A DNA stretch of 64,000 bases from Pholis gunnellus (GCA_910591455.2 OU342808.1:23488714-23552713); one strand, 5' to 3'; shown: positions 25,351 to 37,860, numbered from the stretch's first letter. Notes: a model not told the origin generated them from the letters alone. A program made the numbers and translations.

Positions 25351-26599
25351 GGTACGTAAACTAAGTAAACCTTCAACAATGTAAGATAAGTAACAAAAAC
25401 TCACAAATATCACGTAACATCAAACTAACTCAACAAGACTTTGGGACATGAACACCAGTCTCCTGGTCTAAAGTTCTGTATTAGTTTGACCCTCTCATTC
25501 ACTATAAGTCATTCTCCCTTTTCATTGTCACTTGTTTTGAGGTCAGCATATTTACGCCATAGTCTGCGTTTACAAGCAGTACAGACAAGATGCTATAAAT
25601 GATCATGCAAAGGGAAAGAATGGCATTGCTCTTGCACGCTAAATTACTTAAAAATTGTTGTGTCATTCAGGCCGGGCTGAGGAGTGAAAAACTGTTATTT
25701 TAAAGTTACGTGTTTTCCCTATGTTACATTGTTGAAGGTTTACTTAGTTCACATAGATATTTTAAGGCCAACCATGTATTTCCTAGACCCAACTAAGGGA
25801 TTTCAGTTTCAATTCCTTTTTTTTTTAAATGGTCTAAACTGTTGGCCTGGTTTTGGCTCCATACAGCAGTTCCAATCATGTGATTGGGCCTGGTGCAATG
25901 TCTCCAATGAAGCTGTAGAAACATGTCCCCCAAATGCCAAGAAATGTGACTGGCGGTACTTTGAGTGTGCAATTACTGAGAGGCTGCATACATTGTTATG
26001 ATGAAACAAGTGTGTGATTGGTCTCAGTCTTTCTTTAGACAGAACTGAACCAGCTGAAGTGACTCTGCTCAGCTTAGTGAAGCCAGACACTCGCTGTCGC
26101 CGGCGGCTTGGATTTTAAATCTGCTTCCTTCCGTTGACAGCAAAGGCTTTGAATTGGCCGCTTGTTTAATCTTTTTTTTATTTGTAGTGGGTTCAATTTT
26201 TATATGCTTTTAATAGCGTGTCTTAGTCATGTTTTAATCTTGATTTCCCATATAAGCACCTTGTTCATTTACTTTGAAGGTTCCTCTTCTTCTTCCTCCT
26301 GTCATTATTTTAAGGTAAGATGTATTTTCTTAATGAAAGAGGAAGTGAGTAAACACTTTAAATCAGGCCTAACATGTTGGATGAGAAGCAATCAAAACTC
26401 CATGTGTTTTGTTTTACACAAACACTAATTCAATCAAGATCATTGCTGTCCATATCATTTATTTGCATTTGTCTTTTACTATATTGGAGAAATAAAGCTC
26501 CAAACTTTATTTAAATCAAAATGTAATTAGAAAACCAGTATGATGATTCTCTGTGGTCTAAAGAAAAGATGAATTCATTGGGTTTCAATTTGATCCACA

Positions 26600-26945
26600 T
26601 TTATTTTCATTGTTCAGTATCAAATATCACATTATATAGTGGCTAATCGGGCTCAATCAGCAGCAGCTCCTGACCCCGGCCCAAGCTCTCTAAGAAGACG
26701 AGAGAAAACTCCCCAAAGTCCAAAAGGAAAATGGGAAGAAAACTCAGGAAAGGCAATTCAGAGAGATCCCCTCTCCTGGGACGGCTGGGCGTGCAACAGG
26801 ATCTGCAAAGTTGCCGATTATTATATCTTATTATATAATAAGTCCAATTGAGTCCAATTAAAGCATTTTCATCATAACCGTGTTGTAGATTGGTATAAAA
26901 TAAACCTTGAGTCCTTGAAAATGTCCCGCAGGAGTTCCTCACGTC
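26600..26945 (-). repeat. Probable dispersed teleost 3'-end-type repeat
   Basis: Read on the minus strand, the stretch CCTGTTGCACGCCCAGCCGT, AGGAGAGGGGATCTCTCT and a terminal TGAAAATAAATGTGGATCAA recalls a repeat found next to many fish genes. There it ends in a GGGCTATACAAATAAA-like tail. The 99-codon minus frame across it is probably not a real protein. It could instead be old 3' untranslated sequence of the kinase just to its right. Confidence 0.4.
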
Positions 26946-27057
26946 CTCCTTCCTGTAAAAGACAGAGTCGCATTAGTATTTGGATGACACTTATGAATGA
27001 CATTGGATAATAATACTATAGTTTAATGCCAATTATTGTAATACCAAATAGACAATG

Positions 27058-27155
27058 GTAAATGTCCTTGCCTTGTATAGCACCTTTCTATTCTTCCGAC
27101 CACTCAAAGCGCTTTAACACTGCATGTCATCATTCACCCATTCATATATTCATTC
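27058..27155. repeat. Fragment of the CCGACCACTCAAAGCGCTTT dispersed repeat
   Basis: GGTAAATGTCCTTGCCTTGT, ATAGCACCTTTCTA, then CGACCACTCAAAGCGCTTTA and CATTCACCCATTCA match a repeat I recall as widespread in fish. Confidence 0.65.
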
Positions 27156-27214
27156 ATTGAATACCCTCAGGTCACATTTACACAAATATCACATATGTTC
27201 CATCCATACATGTT

Positions 27215-27345
27215 TCAAGTCTGGGATTGGATTTTCTTCGTGACGGTGTGGGTTTGTTGGAGCCATGGATGAATCCTGAGCTGTTTCACGGTAGGACGCT
27301 GATTGGGGTCTTTGCTCAAACATGTCTGTTAGAAATCCCGGCAAT
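27215..27345 (-). pseudogene. Kinase pseudogene terminal exon with in-frame stop
   Basis: Acceptor TTTCTCTCCAG precedes 27345. The frame reads NCRDF, then TAA, then QTCLSKDPNQRPTVKQLRIH, PWLQQTHTV and a terminal TGA at 27215-27217. The region after the premature stop keeps the kinase subdomain XI arginine and the HPW motif. Confidence 0.85.
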
Positions 27346-27460
27346 CTGGAGAGAAAGAAGGAGTAGAAAGGTGAGGGCGACGGCTACGGTGATCCATCAG
27401 AACGTGAACTAAAATGAACAGATTTGTGTCTGCCGTCATGTTTGTGTATGTTTTTCTTAC

Positions 27461-27628
27461 TTTCGGAGAGCTCGTTGCTGATTCTCAGATTGTTTGCAAA
27501 GAACCCGATGGTGTCGAATTCTGCACCACTGTGGAGGGTTTCAAACAGCAACACTCCCATCTGATACACTGTGGTGGGTCCGGCTCTGTACATGCCACGG
27601 TTGTACCACTCTGGGGGGATGTCAGTGC
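27461..27628 (-). pseudogene. Kinase pseudogene exon with PPEW motif
   Basis: Acceptor TATTCTAG precedes 27628 and donor GTAAGA follows 27461. The 168-bp exon is fully open. Phases match both neighbours: a split Gly codon at the start and a split codon after the last Glu. Confidence 0.85.
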
Positions 27629-27742
27629 CTAGAATATACAGACATAATAAAAAAAGACAGTGAGGATGAGGAGCTTTGTTTAAATGTAAAAGTCACAGAT
27701 GGGTAAGTTAGTGAAGAGCAGGAGTAAAGCCAGATATCTTAC

Positions 27743-27924
27743 CGTAGAAAATGCGGTAAGAGGCTCTTTTCTTCACGAAGCAACTCAGACCAAAGTCAAT
27801 CAGGCGAACTCGCGGGACGTCCGAGCTGGCCTCGATCAAGAGGTTTTGCAGCTTTATGTCCCGGTGGAAGATGTGTTTCTTCTCAAGATCAATTGTTGCA
27901 TCGAACCAGCTGTTTCACTATCAC
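27743..27924 (-). pseudogene. Kinase pseudogene exon with HRD and DFG motifs
   Basis: Acceptor TTCTGTCAG precedes 27924 and donor GTAAGA follows 27743. The first seven codons (VIVKQLV) are in one frame, and DATIDLEKKHIFHRDIK onwards is in the next, consistent with a single inserted base. Confidence 0.85.
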
Positions 27925-29689
27925 CTGACAGAAGGAAAGAAATTCAACAATACATTTTAATGTTCCGATGTGTTTTATTTTCAAAACATTGCATTGTAAC
28001 TGTCAAAACTGAAAATAATTCCAGCCTGTCGAGAGAAGGAATGCAGCATTACACAGTAACTGTGCCTTGTGAATGACCATTCACATACAGACAGGCATTT
28101 AAACTCAAATTCTCAATTTCAACAGAGGAACTGGGTTAAACATATCGAAACAACTCAACACAAACATGCAGTCCTGAGCATACACTGTAAAACACAAGTG
28201 GTGGAACATTCCTACTCCCCGTTATGAACTCACAATATGTACACTTCCACTGCATCTTCACAAGAACCTGTAAAAACAAGAAGAAGAAAACTATTAGCTC
28301 AACTTTCAGTTCAACAACCCAGTGCCACATTTTTGGCATCTTCTCCTAAACCCTGGGTCTGTTTGATACACAATCTCCTGTGAATCATTCTGTATCAAAA
28401 GCAGAACCCATGATGTCTTTTACGTGAGCGGTCCCGCGAGGAGATCCTCCTTCACCGAGTGGCCGTTGAGTTGAATCCCCTCACTGTGTTTTCTTGCCAG
28501 ATTCACTGGCGGCACACGGGGAAAATAGACCAGATGCAGAAACGCAATATCCCTGAGTGAACATATAATAGAATTTTTTAATAATTGTGAATCCCCGCAG
28601 CCATGAGCACGAACAATATGAGTCCAGTAGTATGTGAGATCAGCCATGGACAGACTCGACCGACGCCATGATCTCCCCACAGGTCTACGCCTGGCAGGGA
28701 GAATAGTTACTGTTTGCATTTATTAGAAATTTACTGAAGTTACTGAAGTTTAGTAATGTGTTTAATTACCGATGGTTCATTAAAAGTAGGTCGCCACATA
28801 AAAGAAGGGCCACAGTTGCTGTACTGTTCCCCCATTAACACCCTCTTTTATTTAGTTGTATATATTTTTAATACATGTAAAAATAGCATCAACCAAAACA
28901 CTGAAGCGACAGTTTCTTATTTAAAATCCACTGAAGTAAATTAAATATATCACTGCAAAGCACCGTAAACCTTCATTAAACTGAATTTATAGCAGATTCA
29001 TAGCAAACTGTAGAAATCCAACCTATCAACATGTAAACGGGAGATAACTCACACTTCCTTTGTTCTCCAATCAAACACTTTATTGCATTTCTCAACAGAA
29101 AGATAATTCCAACAAACGTGTTCCGTCCAATATCCTGACCTCGGGAAATGTTGACTGTTGTGCAGAGAACAGTTTAGTTTGGATGCAATGACAAATATCG
29201 TACATCAAAATGTACAATGAGCAGCTAAATTGTGTCTCAACCCGACTGAAAGTCTTTGGATTAAATCTGTCTGGCATAATTGGTTTCCTACCAGATAAAA
29301 AACATTATAACTGCAGGGAAGACACTGTTTAATGAATTATTAGGTCATTAAATTGAATGTGTTTACAGTCCGGGCTCCATCTACCACTTTTAACTCGGTG
29401 TCTTTTCGGCTCCCATTCTGCACCCTAATTCACCTGTGACACCCGTTGGCACCCTGCCGGCTCCTTCCCCCCCTACAGATTATAGAAAGGAACGTCTATG
29501 CAGTAACTGCAGAGGAGCTATCAGCCACAGGACAGCTGTGTTTCCCAGCTAGAGCCAAAGTCTGGCAGAGGCCCCAAACCACACTTCAAACACTGTTCAG
29601 GTTGTAGAGACACAGCTCCCCTGCACCCTGCATGTGTGCCGATGAGCCGAGCTTGAAGCCACGTTTCCCCTCTGCCAATGAGATGGGAG
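27925..29689. other. Region upstream of the kinase pseudogene; N-lobe not clearly present
   Basis: The N-lobe exons should lie here on the minus strand. The only hint is a reading at about 28430-28470 that gives RPLGEGGSPRG. It resembles a glycine-rich loop (LGEGG), but nothing around it supports a kinase. No VAIK-like motif was found. The 28700-29400 part is AT-rich and featureless. Around 29380-29680 is a GC-richer, non-repetitive stretch. Confidence 0.35.
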
Positions 29690-29960
29690 AGAGGTATTGT
29701 TTCCAGTTATTTTACTTCTAATTTGGCCGGTTGTAGCGACATTTTTTCAAAAAGTTGCACACTGGATTGATATCCTGTGCGGCTCCTCAGTTTGCAAAAA
29801 GAAGTCTGATTGGATAGAAGTCTATGAGAAAATGACTCTACTTCTCACTGGATTTATCAACTCAGTAAACATTGTAAACATGTTAGTTTCAAGTCTTCAA
29901 ATTGATAAATTGACAAATAATGTAAGCACTGTTCTTTTTTTTGTTGCCATTCAGATTGAA
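29690..29960. repeat. Probable dispersed teleost repeat fragment
   Basis: TTGCACACTGGATTGATATC, then AAAATGACTCTACTTCTCAC and TCAGTAAACATTGTAAACAT, read like a repeat I recall from many fish genomes. It underlies most of the 156-codon plus frame at 29697-30167, which I therefore do not call a gene. Confidence 0.5.
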
Positions 29961-32900
29961 GAAACCATTGTGTTCTTTCACAGAGCATCAAAAAGCAGGT
30001 TTGGTTCAAATTCCAATGTCACATCTAATAACATTCACGTTTGTGCTAGTTGGGAACCCCAAATCCCTCTTTTTGTGATGTATGCTTTGGGATTTGTTTT
30101 CCCAGCAGAATCTAAAACTGCAGAGCCTTTAGTAGGTATAACAATAAATGCCCAGATCCTTTACTGAAGTGTGTGTGACTAAAGTTAAACTATGAACAGA
30201 AACACCTCAGAGGGGTTTATCTCACAACTTGCTTATCTGACTCAGAGAGGCAAGCAAATTGCTCCTTGTTTTCCCAACGCCCTTCTCCTTCATCCCACAT
30301 TTCCACTTCTCAACCTTGTTCACAGTCAACATGTTTTTCTTCAGTCGTGGAGGACGGAGGGTTGTACCTTTTTACAAAAGGAAGCTAAATCACAAACAGC
30401 ATTCACAAAAACACAAGTTTCTTAGTAACTGGACGTGTGTGTTTCCAGTGTCACAGAAGGGAAATAACATCCTGCCTGAGGCTTCTTGTTTTGTTTTAAG
30501 GATTGATTGCTGACAGTGGAGATGCCAGCCCCACTTGATAGAGAAAATAAACAGGAAACACAGAAATGGAAAAGCCAAAATTGACCATTTGGTGGTTCTG
30601 TTTTCTGGGGGTGGAAAAAAAAGAAAGATTTCTTTTTCCCTCTTTCTTTAGTTTGGCTTGTGTTGACATGATGCTGGCACCATGAAGGAGCAGATGCCTC
30701 TGATTAGCTGCCATTATTCCTCTGTGGCATCACAAGAGCATATTCCTTCTTCCTCTCTTGGGCGATCGGACATCCGACGTTATCTTCTGCCAGTGATGTG
30801 CATGAGTGTGTGCGTGCATGAGTGTGTGTGTGTGTGTGACAGAGAGTGATAAACATAGAGATTAAAAAAGAAATGGGACAATGAGATTGAGGATGCATGA
30901 CAGAGAAAGAAAGAAGTCAGTGAGAGGAGACCGTTGAGAGGTGAGCTCTCACACTTCCTCTCTGTCCGCTGGGACACAAATTCAGTTTGGATGACACCGT
31001 CAGGCCGGTCGGGCAGACGGGATCCTCGCAAGACCGGTCCAGAAGATTAAAGCAGGACAGCTGGCTTCGATGCTGGCTCTGTGCTCTGCGGTGACTGGAG
31101 TGGAGCGGGATGGACAGCGGGATTGTTGTTCTGCCCAGTGCTCGAGCTTCTTCTTGCCTGGCTGCAGAAACGGCAGCTCTTCCGTGGTTTGGACACAGAC
31201 CCGACACTTATCGAACACTAATAAGAGTCTGGTACCGCAGACAAGCCAAACAAAAGCTACTGTCAGATGAAATCCTCTTGAAATAAAAATAAAAAACCTG
31301 CCCGAGACAGTTATGGTTTCTCCTGAATCTTCACTAAAAGCAAGGAATATATTTTATATATATATATACTTGCATGTGTCGTTAATATTTTACCAAAATC
31401 AAGCTTACTTGGAGTTTCAGAGCTTCAAAGTTTCTGACCAGCGAATGTTAAAGTTTGTGTTTTGTGTGATTGATTGGATCTCTAACTGAAAGCAAACACT
31501 TCCATCTATAATCACAATTTTGACATAACATGTGTTGGACTTCAAGGATACACACAACGTGTTCTGGTGAGAAACACTGATTGTTGTCAGACACTTGGCT
31601 TGTTTACAAGAAAGCTTTGTCATAAGAGCATGCATGAGAAAACACTGTACATCGGCTTTGACTGTAAGAAGTGCTCAAGACAAATTAGAGAGACATGACA
31701 TCTCATTTACACATTACTACACTTGCACAGTGCTGACATATTTCTGAGACGTCTCCTTGTACTAACCCTTGGGGAAAACGTTTCATAAAACACCAGTGTG
31801 ACAGTCTGAGGATGGTTTTTTCACTTTGAAAATTAAGAAAATCTTTTGTGAAACCAGATGAGGGATTTTAACTGCCATAATTATTATTTTAGTCAATATT
31901 TAATATGCCTGTTCACATATTATTTGTGCAACTGGTTTTCATGAATATATATATAATATAATATATAATATATATTTTGTGTGGATTAACACTAGATAGG
32001 AAATGTGTTTACGTCCTATGTTTTGCTGGCACACATTTAGTCGTGGCAATCTCCGAAAAGAAGACAATCATGTGAAGCGGCAGAGGTTTCTGTACTCATT
32101 CCCCTCTTGGTTGTGTGCTACAAGCAAGATATGTTATTTATGTTTAATGTTTTAGAGTGCATATTTGCGTACATGCAGTTAATGTGTGATGTGAACATAT
32201 GCTCATTTTGTATGTTGAAATATATTTTGAACAGTTCGACGGAGGATGGATGACGGTGATGTTGACTGAGAAGCACGTAAGACAAAAGAAATCCACCGTT
32301 AACAGTTAAACCACGGTGTGGTGTATTTCCTGGAGGGATTTACATTCTCCATGTTTGGTCACTACATCCCTTTTGTTTACTATGTTATGTGTTGAGTGCA
32401 TTTTGAGCTTCTCTAGACGACTGAATGCTTCCATGCACGTGCCAAAGATGAATACTAGCTCTAAAATATGTAGGACTGCATGAATGACTGGAAGTTATCC
32501 GCACTAGACACATTAATGGATGATGCTTTGAGGAGAAAATCACACTGAAATGTATCATAATCTAGTCATGCCTTAGAGACAAAATCAACTAATTCCCCAG
32601 ATATCTGTATTTGGGCAAAATCAGTAAAGACAGAGAGAGAGAACTCAAAACAAGAAGATGTAGTGTGATGTGTTTTTTTGTTGTTGCCGTAGCTGACTGG
32701 ATCACCAGGAGATCATCGTATTGCTGGCAGAATGAATCACTCTTTCTTTGCTGGCGGTGTTTATTTGTGTGCTCTGTCACCTCACTGTTGATGATCTGGA
32801 GGGGCATTCAAGTCTGAGAAAATTAAGGCCATCAACGCGTATGTCACGCAGACTGGCTGATTGCAGAATTACCACATCGGGGAGCAGAGCCCATTATCAT

Positions 32901-33512
32901 TAGTTATCCACAGATATGTGCCGCTGAGAGTCAAGGATGATGGAGCGAGGGGGACTGCAAGGAGGAAGGAGAGGTGAGACACAAAAGAATGAGAAAAGAG
33001 AGCTCAATAGTGTCTGAGAGAAAATGCACAGATGCATACACAGGGAGGGAAGAAAAGAAGGGGGGGGGGGGGTGAGAACAAGAGGGAGCTATTGATTGTC
33101 GCCTCTGCACCTGCCGTACTGCAAGAAGAAGCGCCAGACAAAATCAAATGTCATCATTTGGGAAGAGACTGGCGGGTTCCCTGACTCATCTCGGCGCGAG
33201 GGCCACTCCGGCTGTCAGCCGCCATTACCTCCACCATTCATCAGAATTCACCACTGCCCAAAGTGAGATTCCTCTGAAGAGAGCACATGCAAAAGAAATG
33301 ATAGTGGAGAGGAATGCGCAAGCATCAATCACTCGGACGCGGAGAAGGAGGCACCGCTGTAATGTGTTATTTGAAGGGATATATAAAGAGGCTTTTCTTC
33401 TCAATCACGAGGGTGTTTTTAGTTTGTTTTCTGATTTCTGGTTGCATCATTTAGATTTGCATATATACCCTGATTGTCATTTATATAAATCAGTCGTGTT
33501 CGCATTTAAATC
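29961..33512. other. Non-coding stretch with AT, GT and poly-G tracts
   Basis: No gene recognised. It holds a TG/GTGC repeat at about 30804-30838, AT runs at 31357-31370 and 31945-31977, and a G13 tract at 33060-33072. The 30900-31260 and 32820-33350 parts are GC-richer and complex. The second contains a 129-codon plus frame (33148-33537) with no recognisable domain. Confidence 0.4.
33060..33072. repeat. G13 homopolymer
   Basis: Thirteen consecutive G on the plus strand, next to a purine-rich GGAGGGAAGAAAAGAA stretch. Confidence 0.97.
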
Positions 33513-33620
33513 AAGTGGCAACCTGGGAGGCAAATGAAGCCAACGCAGAACTGCAGTTCCTCAAATGGCCACTTGAGGGTTCCTCCTAAAGCTAGTCAAT
33601 CTCCATAGACGTTAACGTCA
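33513..33620. repeat. Dispersed teleost repeat fragment (GGCCACTTGAGG type)
   Basis: AAGTGGCAACCTGGGAGGCA, then GCAGTTCCTCAAATGGCCAC, TTGAGG and AATCTCCATAGACGTTAACG, match a common fish repeat recalled from memory. It likely continues, degraded, to about 33790. Confidence 0.6.
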
Positions 33621-36600
33621 AGATAAAATGAAAAAGAACCTTTCAACCTCTTTAGATCACATTCCCGGCCGTATTGTGCATTTAACAATATATCTCCCCC
33701 AAAAAAAGTTCTTCGGCGTTTAAAATTTTTATTTTTTTTCTGTAATACAAAATATGAAGTGAGCTTACGTAAGCTAGTACCGGACAATTTAAATATCTAA
33801 TCCGGTCCACTTTAGCGGTCCTATCAAATGCTTTTGTTTCATTGGCAAATATATGACAAACTGCGACTTTATTGACGTGCGATTTTATTTATTTTTTATA
33901 ATTTACAAACATAATGTGTAATTCATGGCACAATTCAAACAGGATCCAAACAATATTGGGCTTTTGCCATTGACTACATTGCCACATCATTTTTCATAAA
34001 GGGGAGGTACTCTATAGTTAATTTCATTTTTTCAGTATCATGCTGTATGGTAGCATGATACAGGCACTGCTGCTGTAGGTCTCTACAGTTCAATATTCCT
34101 CACGATGACAACCATCACTTTCAAGGACCTCTACACCACGACACTGAAAAGAAAAATGTGTCTCTTCGTCGTCAGAGCAAATGCAAATGTCTCCCTTTAA
34201 TCTCTGCAGGAATTAAATCGTTTTCATACTGATCCTTGACCCCTTCTGGCCGTCACGAGTTTTTGTTTCCACCTGCACTGCTTTTCTCTGATAATGTCAC
34301 GCTGGGATGGAAGGATAAGGTGTGGAAAGGTTGAGGCTATGAGATGGATCAAACATCCCTCCCCCGGTCTGCTTCACTTGATTTCAATTTGGTATCCACT
34401 GGAAACAAGCGCTGGGGTTGTTATAATGCCGTGTGCACTTCACTGATATCATGAAAGAAAAAAAATCCCCTTGTGGGATTAATAAAGTAACTATCTATCT
34501 ATCTAACAGACGTAGGTGCCCTAACTCGTTCTCAGTGGCAGAGCATGTGATTTTAATAAAGAGAGAATTCAAGGTTTTTCTCAACGCATCGGCAAAGGAT
34601 ATGACTCAAAATCTCTCTTAACTCTTGAGTGAATCTGCCCTGTTGCGCAAGAAAACCTACCCACTCAGTGGCCTTCACGGCCTGCCTTACCATTGAAGCC
34701 AAAATGTAATTCACAGCAGTTAAGTGAGGCATTACATCTTTCTTTAGGAGCAGTTTTCCAGTTCTAGTTGTTTGTTGGTGTGATTATTTGATGAGACTGA
34801 ACAGTAGAACGTTCGCGTAGCCCCGCTCCCATTAGTTACTGTTGCTTTCAAGACATCTGTCAAGACAATGATATAATGATAGCAGTGGAAGACAAAAGAA
34901 AAAGTCAAGCTTTTCATTTTTTGCCAGCTGAAATTGTCAGATTTATTAACTTCACGTAATGCTAATTAAGCTAATGTTAGTTCCATGAGCTAGAAAAGGT
35001 TCTCTTGAAAGGCACCGGATCAACTTTGTCCTAAGGGATTAGGCCTCTCAGGTAAGGTCCGCCCATTGTGAGCTATTGCCCAAGGCTACGTTAGATCAAA
35101 CACACTGTTTTAAACATGCCTGTCATTTATGCTTTCATGTTTATGGAAAGGCAACAAAAAAAGAATCCAAAACTCAAAAGGTGGAGACACACAAAACAAG
35201 TTGACGTATGTGAAGTTGACGGATCCCATTCATTTCTATGGAGAGCAAAAGAGCCGGCTGCGAGTTGCATGATGGACACGACACGGCGAGTTGACCAACC
35301 ATTCGCCGTACCTAATTTTGCATAATCATGACTCAACCTCAACTCTGTGCAAATAAAGTCTGTCCCTCGCAAAACTCCGATCAAACAGGTCAAACTAGGC
35401 AGCGCTGATGGAAAATAAATCGATATTCTGTCACTGCATGCTTATTTCACGCCTCAAATGTTTTCAGAAACATATTTGAATGTGCTGTTAAGCTGTAAAA
35501 TGAGAAACGTTGTCACCCGGCCGCCATGTTGAAAACAGTAGAGCCAGAACCAAACCAAACTGGAGCAGGCTGGACCGTTTGAGGTTCCGTTGAGTCTTGG
35601 AGGATCTCCACCATAACTCATTAAGTGCCATGTGTCGGTACCTAGTTAGGGATGGCATGTTTAAGTTATAATACCCTAAATATCCCTTGCTGTTCTTCCA
35701 CTGCTGGAAATCCACAGCTGAGCTGCTGCATCTCTGTGACCGTTGACGCGTGACTTTTCTACAGATTTAGGCTGCAGAGAGTAATCACGAGTCACGTAGC
35801 CTCTCACGAAATGTCTTCAGTGGATGACATTCTGAACAATGGGAAATCCAGATTATCGCTATTCATGTGCAATTTTAAACCCATTATTTTCTAATCCTTC
35901 GTGTTGAGGATCAACTATCTCGCGACCTTTCTTTTGTAAGAGTCACAGTGCAGCTGGAAGTGAAGGCTGCTGGCAGGTACAAGGAGTTCGCTCTCATTAA
36001 AGCCTCCTTGACATCAGGGTGACAGGGTGCTTGGAAATACTCCTGGTCAGCATCCAGGTGATCTTTCAGGAACCCGTGTTTCCTATGAGGGTGTCACATA
36101 AAGGTCATTTCATACAGCCAGAGGACAAGCAGAAGCAGCAGGCTCACTTAGTGTTATGTAACATCCATCGAGGATATGCGGCACAGACTGCACAGACCTT
36201 CGGTTCATTGCTCAGCCTCTCCTACGATTATATGTTAAAAAGTGTTTCATAGATCAGTCGTCGAAGGACAGGTAGAACATGTGCATCGAAGGTTATGATA
36301 AAATGTTGTATTCCTCATTCGCAAGTAAAAGTCTCCTATATCTTATCAGGATCCAACGAGATGGGGGATTTAAAAGGACTGCGTTTAACGAAAGGTTTCT
36401 CACAGAACAAGATCGTTGTTCCTCCTTCATGCAACTGTCAAATCTGATCTCTAATCGTAGAGTGAAAAAACGAAATCTTATTTTTATTCAGTCATATTTA
36501 TAATAGGGATGAAAGAAGTTCTCAAACTTCATCAGCCAGTCTGATGATTTGAACGCGTCTCATTTCTTTGTCAGTCCACATTTAAAACTGCTTTAATATT

Positions 36601-37479
36601 TATTGGATTTTACCACCGATTTCCTTGATTTAGATTAACTTCTTAAATAATGCAAATGGCAAATGAATGCAATGAACCCATAACGACGCAAGATCTTTCA
36701 CTGTGCTAACCTGCAAGTTAATTTACTGCACTTCATATTTTTGTTCAATAACTGTTGTTAGGATTGTTATTTTAACAATGGATAGATGTTGATTTGATGG
36801 TCTGTTTTAATGTCAATCATTGAAATACTGCTTCAAAATGTAATCGTGTTTGTGAATTCATATGCAAAACTGCACAAAGATACTCAAATCAGAAGTTGTA
36901 GTTGCTTAAATATCAAATTACTATGATATCATATTTAAAAAACTGTTTCTAGTTGAACCTTGAACACTAACCAAATCTGAAAGGGCTCTTTCTTGCAAAT
37001 TTAAAAATGTAGTTTTCTAGCTTTCCATTTTGTGATTAGGCCCAGGAAGTTTTTGTCCGATGGTCACATACTTGTTTCTGAACTAGAGGTGTGAAACTAC
37101 AGTATGACCCAATTTCCAATCCGGCCCCGACACCCTGTTCCTTCCCAATTCCACTCTGTTGGCACATTCACATGGAGGATTCTGCATTAAGTGTCATACC
37201 ACACCAATTAGCAGGGAGTTATAAAACCCAACAGCGAGTCTACATCGATGCCGACTTGACCAGCTGCTCTTACTGACCACGAGCAACCCCGGTTTGTATT
37301 TGTCATGTGATGAAATGGTTCCATGTGACTCGTACAAACATAAACTGACCCAACTAAGATGGACAATTAATATTCTCCTACGTAAAAAAAACTTGGTTAC
37401 AAGGAAACATTGTATTTAAGATTTTTAATCTAAAAATATATCTATATTTTTTATTATTCTTTTTTTATTTTGCAATCAA
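33621..37479. other. Non-coding stretch
   Basis: No gene. It contains the L2-like tail at 34461-34505 and probable repeat fragments at 34990-35100 and 35500-35660. The remainder is AT-rich, with chance frames on both strands. Confidence 0.45.
34461..34505 (+). mobile_element. LINE/SINE 3' tail with (CTAT)n
   Basis: AAAATCCCCTTGTGGGATTA, then ATAAAGTAACTATCTATCTA. This is the standard end of a fish L2-like LINE or a SINE that borrows its tail. Nothing upstream is recognisable as element body. Confidence 0.75.
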
Positions 37480-37860
37480 CAGCTATAACCCCGTATTTTA
37501 TGATATATTCAACTGTGCGATGATCTGGTTAACACTGATTATTTATACTGCACACTTAAACTAAAATATTGTTTTTATTTTTACTAGTCTTGCATCTTTT
37601 CACACTTAATATAGATCACATTTTCCAGCATTATTTACAGTTATATATTGTAATATTTAGCATTTACATATTTCGTATTATCATTTGTTTTCCCTATGCA
37701 TTGTTGTATTGCAGTATAATACACATATTTTGACATATTTATTTCTTATTGATATAATCTTGTAATGTATCTCTTATATACTTATATTCTAGATTGGGAG
37801 CAAGTATAAAGTAACCCAATTTCCTCCTGGGGAAGTATTTCTGATTCTGATATTTAAAAA
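37480..37860 (+). mobile_element. L2-like LINE 3' untranslated end
   Basis: It ends with AACCCAATTTCCTCCTGGGG, AAGTATTTCTGATTCTGATA, the classic fish L2-like 3' terminus with TGATTC units. The preceding AT-rich part, with GCACTTA-like pieces, probably belongs to the same 3' untranslated region. No coding part is left. Confidence 0.7.

Larger units (their letters stand above)
24834..26639. other. Non-coding stretch with small repeat fragments
   Basis: No gene. It holds the repeat pieces listed at 25101-25155 and 25308-25350. The 105-codon frame at 25684-26001 shows no domain and is overlapped by an open frame on the other strand. Confidence 0.45.
27215..27924 (-). pseudogene. PIM-like serine/threonine kinase pseudogene (C-lobe exons)
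   Basis: Three minus-strand exons with canonical splice sites encode the kinase C-lobe. Exon 1 (27924-27743) has HIFHRDIKLQNLLIE (HRD at 27858-27866) and LIDFGLSCFVKK (DFG at 27789-27797). Exon 2 (27628-27461) has GTDIPPEWYNRGMYRAGPTT and VYQMGVLLFETLHSG. Exon 3 (27345-27215) has CLSKDPNQRPTVKQL and IHPWLQ, then a TGA. HRDIK, DFG, the PPEW motif and the RPT-HPW ending fit PIM-type kinases, which are expanded in teleosts. Two lesions break it. An extra base near 27902-27905 separates VIVKQLV from DATIDLEKK, and a TAA at 27329-27331 replaces the codon expected after CRDF. Introns are retained, so it is not a retrocopy. The N-lobe was not identified with confidence. Catalytic residues are otherwise intact, which suggests recent decay or, less likely, base errors. 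Confidence 0.85.

Noticed and set aside
26643..26942. 99-codon minus-strand open frame next to the kinase pseudogene
   Set aside because: The sequence resembles a non-coding repeat or 3' untranslated DNA; the frame has no kinase similarity and does not continue the kinase reading frame.
29697..30167. 156-codon plus-strand open frame with hydrophobic stretches
   Set aside because: The underlying DNA resembles a dispersed teleost repeat, composition is AT-driven and no domain or splice context is present.
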